A DNA stretch of 6,139 nucleotides from a bacterium (GTDB lineage Bacteria; SZUA-79; Acidulodesulfobacterales; Acidulodesulfobacteraceae), in the NCBI GenBank assembly GCA_021821565.1, contig JAKACI010000093.1:1-6139 (forward strand), written 5' to 3'. This document shows, piece by piece, positions 1 to 4,415 of this stretch (the stretch's first letter is position 1; each line of letters begins with the position of its first letter). The position numbers and the translations under genes were made by a program. The notes under the pieces were generated by a model. It was not told the origin of the DNA and ran no database searches. It was given only the letters and a program-made list of their open reading frames with translations.

Positions 1-1
1 A

Positions 2-589
2 GAAAACATTTATGATGAGTTTATGGAACTGGCTTTAAAGCGCATAGAGGCTATAAAGATGGGTGATCCGCTTGATTCTGCCACTATGATGGGAGCGCAA
101 GCTTCAATTGACCAATATGAGAAAATAAAAAATTACATTGATATTGGAAAACAGGAAGGCGCTGAGGTTTTAACGGGAGGCGACGTTTACGCAAATAAGC
201 AATATCCCGGCGGCTATTACATTAAGCCGACTGTATTTAAAGGTAATAATAAAATGCGTATTTTTCAGGAAGAAATATTCGGTCCTGTTCTTAGCGTTAC
301 TACTTTTAAGGACGAAGCTGAGGCAATGGATATCGCAAATGACACTCTATACGGGTTGGGTGCAGGCGTATGGTCGCGCGATGTTCATCAGGTTAACACA
401 TTTGCAAGAGGCATTCAGGCAGGGCGCGTATGGGTGAATTGCTATCATTTATATCCTGCGCATGCTTCATTCGGCGGATATAAAAAATCAGGTATCGGGC
501 GGGAAACTCACATGATGATGCTTAATCAATATCGTCATACTAAAAATGTGTTAATGTCTTACAGTAAAGACCCGTTAGGGTTTTTTTAG
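2..589 (+). CDS. Aldehyde dehydrogenase, AldB/ExaC type (C-terminal part)
   Basis: NAD(P)-dependent oxidation of an aliphatic aldehyde such as acetaldehyde to the acid, in the cytoplasm. The frame is open at the left edge (codons from base 2: E-N-I-Y-D-E-F-M), so the in-frame ATG at 23 is internal. About 195 residues of a family usually near 500 are present; the Rossmann part and catalytic Cys lie upstream. Visible are the EEIFGPV motif, whose Glu contacts the NAD ribose, the block [15 protein letters not shown], and a C-terminus typical of AldB/Exa[20 protein letters not shown], then the [11 protein letters not shown] motif, ending SKDPLGFF. The Cys in the WVNCYH block is a family feature, not the catalytic one. 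A DUF779 gene follows after 32 bases, which is the usual partner of this subfamily and supports the assignment. Substrate (acetaldehyde or longer) cannot be told. Codon use is richer in G+C than that of the genes from aroB onward. No stop or frameshift interrupts the part seen. Confidence 0.93.
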   Translation, partial: ENIYDEFMELALKRIEAIKMGDPLDSATMMGAQASIDQYEKIKNYIDIGKQEGAEVLTGGDVYANKQYPGGYYIKPTVFKGNNKMRIFQEEIFGPVLSVTTFKDEAEAMDIANDTLYGLGAGVWSRDVHQVNTFARGIQAGRVWVNCYHLYPAHASFGGYKKSGIGRETHMMMLNQYRHTKNVLMSYSKDPLGFF

Positions 590-621
590 ATAGTTTCTAA
601 TGCAGGATTAAGGAAAATATT

Positions 622-996
622 ATGTATTTTGAGCGTATATCAATAACTGAAGAAGCTAAAACAATAATTGACAGGTTAAGAGAAAAACACGGAAAATTAA
701 TGTTTCATCAAAGCGGGGGCTGCTGCGACGGTTCTTCTCCAATGTGTTTTGCCGCAGGTGATTTTATTTTAGGAAGCAGGGATTTAATGCTCGGTGAAAT
801 CTATGGTTGCAAATTTTATATGGCTGCCGACCAATTTGAATATTATAAGAATATGCATTTAACCGTTGATATCGTTAAAGGCAGAGGTTCGAGTTTTTCT
901 ATAGAGATTCCTCTCGGAATACGTTTTATAGCTAAATCAAGACTGCTTACCGATGAAGAGTTTGAAAATATTAGACCTCCCGAAGTATCAGAATGA
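622..996 (+). CDS. DUF779 family protein linked to aldehyde dehydrogenase
   Basis: A 124-residue protein of the DUF779 family (full family length). Its biochemical function is not established; members are commonly encoded next to AldB/ExaC-type aldehyde dehydrogenases. The hallmark is at residues 32-42, GGCCDGSSPMC, with Cys34, Cys35 and Cys42; Cys63 lies in LGEIYGCKFYM. Later conserved blocks are VDIVKGRGSSFSIE (82-95), the RF segment at 101-102 and SRLLTDEEF (106-114). No signal peptide or membrane segment, so cytoplasmic. The ATG at 622 is preceded by AAGGA (610-614) with seven bases between, a good ribosome site. The 32-base gap after the dehydrogenase contains no terminator, so co-transcription is likely. 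The clustered Cys residues would suit metal binding or redox chemistry, which is inference. Identification of the family is secure, the role is not. Confidence 0.9.
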   Translation: MYFERISITEEAKTIIDRLREKHGKLMFHQSGGCCDGSSPMCFAAGDFILGSRDLMLGEIYGCKFYMAADQFEYYKNMHLTVDIVKGRGSSFSIEIPLGIRFIAKSRLLTDEEFENIRPPEVSE

Positions 997-1043
997 AATA
1001 TATAATATTTAATTATATAAAAAATAATATATAATATATTTCA
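994..1043 (+). terminator. AT-rich stem-loop starting at the DUF779 stop codon
   Basis: TGAAATATAT (994-1003, beginning with the TGA stop) is perfectly complementary to ATATATTTCA (1034-1043). Pairing continues inward with mismatches (ATAT against ATAT). The stem has no G+C core and no long T tract follows, so it is a weak candidate for the 3' end of the aldehyde dehydrogenase - DUF779 transcript. It may also protect the 3' end or simply reflect the AT-rich composition. Confidence 0.3.
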
Positions 1044-1139
1044 TGCGAAGTTATAAAATTAAATGGCAAAGATTAACAATTACAGGAGTTAATAAAATAA
1101 AAAATTTTAAAAAAGTCTTAACCCAATTTTGCCATAATT

Positions 1140-1244
1140 AATAACAACCTATTGATATTGTTATATTTATGGGGCAATACAAATTTATATTGGGACTGCA
1201 AACTAAAAAATAAAATGCCATAATATCAATAAGTTATTCTTTTT
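1140..1244 (+). promoter_or_regulatory. Candidate structured leader with alternative stems upstream of aroB
   Basis: A small hairpin ATAACAA (1141-1147) / TTGTTAT (1158-1164) with a 10-base loop competes with a larger stem in which TATTGATATT (1150-1159) pairs with AATATCAATA (1222-1231). The larger stem is extended outward by AATAAC (1140-1145) with GTTATT (1233-1238) and inward by ATGG..CA (1169-1176) with TGCCAT (1216-1221). Its right arm is followed by C and five Ts (1240-1244). The two folds cannot coexist, the layout of an attenuator. No leader peptide or known riboswitch is recognised, and no promoter placing it in a transcript is clear, so this is a structural candidate only. Confidence 0.3.
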
Positions 1245-1283
1245 AATAATAAAAGTGAATAATAAAAGTGAATAATAAAAGCG
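1245..1283. repeat. 13-bp tandem repeat, three copies
   Basis: The unit AATAATAAAAGTG occurs at 1245-1257 and 1258-1270 exactly and at 1271-1283 with one T-to-C change (AATAATAAAAGCG). It lies 46 bases upstream of the aroB start. Slippage during replication is the likely origin; an effect on aroB expression is possible but not shown. Confidence 0.85.
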
Positions 1284-1329
1284 GTGAAGTCGGGTTAAAT
1301 TTTTTATATTGTAAATTATTAATAATTAG

Positions 1330-2415
1330 ATGAAAATAAAAGTAGATTTGTCTCACTCGGCAAAAGATGCAAGCTATGACATATTAATTAATTCAAATAT
1401 TTCTATAGGAACTATTTTAGAATCTATCGGAATTAAAAAAAGGGTATGTATTATAACATGTAAAACCGTCAATGATTTATACGGTTTTTCAATTAGCAAT
1501 TTATTAAATAGAGCAAGTATTGAACCTTTTTTTATAATTCTTCCCGATGGCGAGAGTGCTAAAAGCATTAAATATTTATCATATATTTACGACGAGTTAA
1601 TTAGAAACAGATTTGAAAGATCAGATTATATAATTGCTTTTGGCGGCGGAGTGATAGGAGATATTGTAGGATATGCCGCAGCTTCTTATTTGCGCGGCAT
1701 TAATTTTGTGCAAATTCCTACTACGCTTCTATCTGATGTTGATTCTTCCGTAGGAGGAAAAACAGGCATTGACCATCCTTCAGGAAAAAATCTGATAGGG
1801 GCTTTTTATCAGCCGAAAATTGTAATTATTGATGTTGATTTTATTAATTCCTTGAATAAAAGAGAACTAATAAACGGTTTTGCAGAAGTCATAAAATACG
1901 GCGCTGTTCTTGATAAAGATTTATTCTTGTATCTTGAGAATAAGCTTGATAAAATAATGTCAAAAGATAAACAATCTTTAATGCATATAATTGAAAGTTC
2001 CTGTTCAATAAAAGCAGTTGTTGTAAACAAAGATGAAAAAGAAAGCGGATTTAGATCGGTTTTAAATTTTGGACATAGTCTCGGGCATGCAATTGAAACT
2101 CTTTTTAATTATAAGACTATAAAACATGGAGAGGCCATTTCCATAGGAATGGTTTTTGCTTCTAAATTATCCAAAGAATTAAATCTTTGCGGCAATGAAA
2201 CAGTTGATAGGATCGAAACACTAATTAGAAACTCGGGACTTCCTGCGGAAATTCCAAAATTTAGTCCTGAAGAATATATTAATGCGATGAAACTAGATAA
2301 AAAAGTAGAAGATAAATCAATTAAATTTGTTTTGATTAACGGTATAGGAAGTTTTAAATTTGAAAAACTTGACTTTGCATTTATTTATAAATTTTTAAAA
2401 GATTTGCTGCAATAA
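1330..2415 (+). CDS. aroB: 3-dehydroquinate synthase
   Basis: Cytoplasmic enzyme converting DAHP (3-deoxy-D-arabino-heptulosonate 7-phosphate) to 3-dehydroquinate, the second step of the shikimate pathway, using NAD and a divalent metal. The 361 residues match the usual length (E. coli about 362). Visible motifs: DGE at 73-75 with K78; the NAD loop GGGVIGD at 105-111; the block PTTLLSDVDSSVGGKTGID at 130-148 with K144; SGKNLIGAFYQP at 151-162; GFAEVIKYG with Glu186; NFGHSLGHAIE with His249 and His253; KHGEAISIGM with His266. Glu186, His249 and His266 line up with the metal ligands of the family. All key residues are present, so it should be active. The ATG at 1330 gives the expected short beta-strand start, but no Shine-Dalgarno is seen, so the start rests on length and homology. 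It begins after a 333-base spacer with a possible structured leader; a small TPR gene follows in the same direction after 278 bases. Confidence 0.97.
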   Translation: MKIKVDLSHSAKDASYDILINSNISIGTILESIGIKKRVCIITCKTVNDLYGFSISNLLNRASIEPFFIILPDGESAKSIKYLSYIYDELIRNRFERSDYIIAFGGGVIGDIVGYAAASYLRGINFVQIPTTLLSDVDSSVGGKTGIDHPSGKNLIGAFYQPKIVIIDVDFINSLNKRELINGFAEVIKYGAVLDKDLFLYLENKLDKIMSKDKQSLMHIIESSCSIKAVVVNKDEKESGFRSVLNFGHSLGHAIETLFNYKTIKHGEAISIGMVFASKLSKELNLCGNETVDRIETLIRNSGLPAEIPKFSPEEYINAMKLDKKVEDKSIKFVLINGIGSFKFEKLDFAFIYKFLKDLLQ

Positions 2416-2519
2416 AATTATATTTAATAAATAAAAATTAATTTCAAATTAGCAGCCTGATTTAAAAATCAATTATATGGAGTAATAAAATTATACTTAA
2501 TAATAAATAAAAATTAATT
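2411..2519. repeat. Diverged direct repeat covering the aroB stop codon
   Basis: The segment 2411-2443, which contains the aroB TAA (2413-2415), recurs at 2484-2519, 73 bases downstream. Both begin AATAAAATTATA and end AATAAAAATTAATT; the second copy differs by one T-to-C substitution and an extra AAT. The sequence between the copies holds a short palindrome, TGATT (2458-2462) / AATCA (2467-2471), too weak to call a terminator. Confidence 0.65.
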
Positions 2520-2671
2520 AATTGAATATTTAAATTAATAATAAATTAAATAAATATTGTATAATTAAATTACGATAAACAATAAAAATAATTAATTGAA
2601 TATTTAAATTAATAATAAATTAAATAAATATTGTATAATTAAATTACGATAAACAATAAAAATAATTAATT
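2515..2671. repeat. Perfect 74-bp tandem duplication
   Basis: Bases 2515-2588 and 2589-2662 are identical over 74 positions, and the first 9 bases (TAATTAATT) occur a third time at 2663-2671. The unit is almost pure A+T with one TTGTATAATTAAATTACG stretch. The absence of any difference implies a recent duplication, or an assembly effect. Each copy carries TATAAT (2560-2565 and 2634-2639), so the duplication may double a promoter for the following small gene. Confidence 0.9.
2634..2639 (+). promoter_or_regulatory. Candidate -10 box before the small TPR gene
   Basis: TATAAT, a perfect match to the sigma-70 -10 consensus, lies 54 bases before the ATG at 2694; the same hexamer sits one repeat unit upstream at 2560-2565. 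No good -35 is seen at 16-18 bases (nearest is TTAATA with a 19-base gap), so in this AT-rich region the match may be chance. Confidence 0.35.
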
Positions 2672-2693
2672 TTAATAAAAAACAAATAAAATT

Positions 2694-2954
2694 ATGGAAC
2701 AAAAAACTAAAACATTTGCTGAAATTTACGAATCGCAAGGACATTACAACAAGGCGCTTAATATTTATATAGAACTGCTAAAAGAAAATTCTCTTGATGT
2801 AGAGTTGATAGATAAAATTAAAGATATGCAAAACTTAATATTAAGCGAAAAAAATAAAAAGAAAGAAGCTATTGCAGCTAAAATTAGTCTGCTTAATAGT
2901 TTGCTTGATAAAATTGAGATTTATAAGACAAAATCAATAAAAAAAGCAGTTTAA
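2694..2954 (+). CDS. Small single-TPR protein
   Basis: An 86-residue, very Lys- and Asn-rich soluble protein. Residues 6-36 form one tetratricopeptide repeat (TFAEIYESQGHYNKALNIY, then IELLKENSLD), with the typical Y12, G16, Y18, A21 and Y25 positions. Residues 38-50 look like the first helix of a second, incomplete repeat, and 55-76 form an amphipathic helix (ISLLNSLLDKIE) that could coil with a partner. No signal peptide or membrane segment. Short TPR proteins of this layout are found after aroB in deltaproteobacterial genomes, from memory of such clusters; the function is unknown, and protein-protein binding is the only reasonable guess. No Shine-Dalgarno precedes the ATG. The 278-base upstream spacer with the 74-bp duplication suggests it may have its own promoter rather than depend on aroB. 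The clear TPR and codon pattern argue it is real. Confidence 0.8.
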   Translation: MEQKTKTFAEIYESQGHYNKALNIYIELLKENSLDVELIDKIKDMQNLILSEKNKKKEAIAAKISLLNSLLDKIEIYKTKSIKKAV

Positions 2955-3003
2955 TTTTCAACCTCAACAGAAATAGAATATAGAATAATTTTGCTCCCTC
3001 CAT

Positions 3004-3021
3004 AGTATTACGAGTATTACG
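3004..3021. repeat. 9-bp tandem repeat, two copies
   Basis: AGTATTACG occurs at 3004-3012 and again at 3013-3021, in the 247-base spacer between the small TPR gene and the convergent TPR gene. No terminator with a GC stem and T tract was found in this spacer for either gene. Confidence 0.6.
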
Positions 3022-3096
3022 CGACCATGACTCTATCCTTAATAAATTAAGCTATAAAAAATAGATTGAGATAATTATAATTTATTTCAGGACAAG

Positions 3097-3116
3097 CTAA
3101 TTCTAATTCTAATTCT
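3097..3116. repeat. 6-bp tandem repeat, about three copies
   Basis: CTAATT is repeated three times from 3097 to 3114, followed by CT. It lies in the same convergent spacer as the AGTATTACG pair and has no evident coding or regulatory role. Confidence 0.6.
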
Positions 3117-3201
3117 GTAGCGGTTTTCATTTTATAAACTATCTGCTCCTTTTACTTTATTTAATCATAATAAGAGAATATTTTCACGCTCTACCCGAAA
3201 T

Positions 3202-4089
3202 TTAGATAGCGCTAAACATATTGTGAGCCTTTCTGTAATAGAATAAAGATTTTTTATTATTACCTTCATTTTTATAAAGTCTGCCCAAATATCTATAGGC
3301 TGTCGCTATCCATTTTTTAGCACCTATCTTTTTCATCATTGTAAGTCCTTCCGTAATATCAACTTTAGCCTTAGAATAATTTTTAGTGCATATAAGATCG
3401 CCGCCAAGATTTATAAGATTCACTGCAGTTACATAATAATCTCCGCTGCCTTTGTTTTTGTCTGAATTTAGCAAATTTAGTGCCTTCGTTTGATATTGTA
3501 CGGCTTTGGAGCAATTTCCCATTCCATAGTAAGCTGCGCCTATATTACCGTAGGTAACGGCTAAGCCGCTCGCAGTCACATGCATGGGTAGAGATTCCTG
3601 ATAATAATGAAGAGCTTTTGCATAGTTGCCTTTAGATAAATATATCGTTCCTATATTATTTAAATCGTCACTCTCAAGGCTTGTATCATTAACTCTTCTC
3701 GCAAGAGCGAGCGACATAGAATCATACTTAAAAGCCTCTCTTTGATTTCCGATATTATGATACGCCGAGCCTATCCAATTATAAACAAGCTTCTTTCTCG
3801 ATATATTGTTAGCAGCAGGAATAGCAAAATTAAACTCGCTGATTGCTACTTTATAGTTGCCGAGATTTTCGTTAGCTTCCCCAAGACACAGACGAGCGTT
3901 GAAACTTTTATAATTGTTTTCTACGGCCATAAATCCCAACTTTTTTGCGGACATATAAGACTGTGAATTAATACGGTTAAAACACTGATTAACCAAAGCA
4001 CTATAGGCATAAGCCTTTACCGTAAAGACAAATATAAAAGCTAAAGTTAAAACTAAAACTAATAACGAGGCATTCTTGATCTTAATCAT
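3202..4089 (-). CDS. Exported protein with seven TPR-like repeats
   Basis: A 295-residue protein with an N-terminal Sec signal: positive start (MIKIK), hydrophobic core 8-24, and a probable cleavage site after AYA (residue 28). No lipobox Cys follows, so it is likely periplasmic and soluble. The rest is built of helical TPR-like repeats near 29-62, 64-95, 102-135, 142-170, 177-209, 221-254 and 262-295; the clearest are DDLNNIGTIYLSKGNYAKAL (141-160) and AVTYGNIGAAYYGMGNCSKA (177-196), which resemble the kinesin-light-chain type. No catalytic domain, so probably a scaffold or binding protein; partner unknown. AGGAG (read on the minus strand, 4097-4101) stands seven bases before the ATG, and a TTGACT/TATACT promoter lies at 4195-4222, so it is an independent transcript. 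It is convergent to the small TPR gene and sits between genes that are usually clustered, which suggests insertion. No homologue could be named. Confidence 0.88.
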   Translation of the reverse strand: MIKIKNASLLVLVLTLAFIFVFTVKAYAYSALVNQCFNRINSQSYMSAKKLGFMAVENNYKSFNARLCLGEANENLGNYKVAISEFNFAIPAANNISRKKLVYNWIGSAYHNIGNQREAFKYDSMSLALARRVNDTSLESDDLNNIGTIYLSKGNYAKALHYYQESLPMHVTASGLAVTYGNIGAAYYGMGNCSKAVQYQTKALNLLNSDKNKGSGDYYVTAVNLINLGGDLICTKNYSKAKVDITEGLTMMKKIGAKKWIATAYRYLGRLYKNEGNNKKSLFYYRKAHNMFSAI

Positions 4090-4101
4090 TTTTGTACTCC
4101 T

Positions 4102-4148
4102 AAATTTAATTTAATAAATTTAATTTAATAAGTTTAATTTAGTTTAAT
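4102..4148. repeat. 14-bp tandem repeat in the leader of the minus-strand TPR gene
   Basis: AAATTTAATTTAAT occurs at 4102-4115 and 4116-4129 exactly and at 4130-4143 with two A-to-G changes, followed by TTTAAT. It abuts the Shine-Dalgarno sequence of the minus-strand TPR gene and would lie in its 5' untranslated region. Confidence 0.8.
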
Positions 4149-4165
4149 ATTATTTTAAATCTATC

Positions 4166-4200
4166 TATACTATAAACTATTAAACTATAAATATAGTATA
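4166..4200. repeat. Inverted repeat overlapping the -10 box of the minus-strand TPR gene
   Basis: TATACTATA (4166-4174) and TATAGTATA (4192-4200) are perfect 9-bp inverted copies separated by 17 bases. The right arm includes the -10 hexamer (4195-4200) and the left arm lies just downstream of the expected transcription start, a position where a repressor could act. A+T bias makes a chance origin possible. Confidence 0.4.
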
Positions 4201-4222
4201 AAGCAACATTGTTGAAAGTCAA
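4195..4222 (-). promoter_or_regulatory. Sigma-70-type promoter of the minus-strand TPR gene
   Basis: Read on the minus strand, TTGACT (4222-4217) and TATACT (4200-4195) are separated by 16 bases. Both hexamers match the consensus in five of six positions. Transcription would start near 4188, leaving a leader of about 100 bases that holds the 14-bp repeat. Confidence 0.7.
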
Positions 4223-4261
4223 GTTGAGAGGAAAATATTAATTCTTTAATAAAAATTTATT

Positions 4262-4360
4262 TTCCGGATTCACGTCTGAGAGGAATGACTTTGAGATACC
4301 TTGTTGTCCCACAATGCGGCATATTTAATAATCTCCGTCGGTGATTTAGGGATTAGCCGC
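4262..4360. other. GC-richer non-coding block with a stem-loop
   Basis: This block stands out from the AT-rich spacer around it and has no supported reading frame. Part of it (4264-4289), read on the minus strand, has GTCATTCC, a short gap, then GAATCCGG, resembling decayed ends of the dispersed palindromic repeats seen in many proteobacteria. The right part can fold: GCGGC (4316-4320) with GCCGC (4356-4360) and TAATC (4329-4333) with GATTA (4351-4355), extended by CC (4335-4336) with GG (4349-4350). It lies between the two divergent promoters and could be a repeat relic or a structured RNA. Confidence 0.4.
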
Positions 4361-4363
4361 TAA

Positions 4364-4392
4364 TTGACTTGAATAGAATAATAGAGTAGAAT
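4364..4392 (+). promoter_or_regulatory. Sigma-70-type promoter of the M24B peptidase gene
   Basis: TTGACT (4364-4369) and TAGAAT (4387-4392) are spaced by exactly 17 bases, each five of six to consensus. Transcription would start near 4399, about 17 bases before the chosen ATG at 4416. The box also shows that the TTG codon at 4392 overlaps the -10 and cannot be the start. Confidence 0.75.
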
Positions 4393-4415
4393 TGAAGTTA
4401 ATTTGGGGATTAAAA

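Larger units (their letters stand above)
997..1329. other. 333-base spacer between DUF779 and aroB
   Basis: No coding frame is supported here. From left to right it holds the AT stem-loop after DUF779, a set of inverted and direct repeats built around ATGGCA/TGCCAT and TATTGATATT/AATATCAATA (1063-1244), a 13-bp triple repeat (1245-1283), and a final AT-rich stretch. TATATT at 1305-1310 could be a -10 box for aroB, but no convincing -35 lies at the right distance, and no Shine-Dalgarno sequence precedes the aroB ATG. Confidence 0.7.

Noticed and set aside
1129..1157. TTGCCA as a -35 box for aroB
   Set aside because: The hexamer is good, but at 16-18 bases only TTGATA-like words follow, so no acceptable -10 exists.
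1171..1205. Resemblance to the c-di-GMP-I (GEMM-I) riboswitch core: GGGGCAA, 14 bases, then GGGACTGCAAA
   Set aside because: Spacing and two core words are close, but the P1b hairpin with a GNRA loop is not formed and there is no second hairpin (P2) or GGCCTAA-like segment after it. A covariance-model scan would decide; chance similarity is more likely.
1374..2030. Minus-strand reading frames inside aroB (1374-1568 and 1809-2030)
   Set aside because: They are opposite a strongly conserved gene, encode no recognisable domain and have no supporting start signals.
2955..3201. Possible RNA gene or bidirectional terminator in the convergent spacer
   Set aside because: No tRNA-like fold, no GC stem followed by T tract on either strand; only the 9-bp and 6-bp repeats stand out.
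3742..3966. Plus-strand 74-codon frame opposite the exported TPR gene
   Set aside because: It is the antisense of clear TPR coding sequence and has no recognisable protein features.
4392..4415. TTG start eight codons upstream for the M24B peptidase
   Set aside because: It overlaps the -10 box TAGAAT, lies upstream of the expected transcription start and has no ribosome site, while ATG 4416 has GGGGA at six bases.
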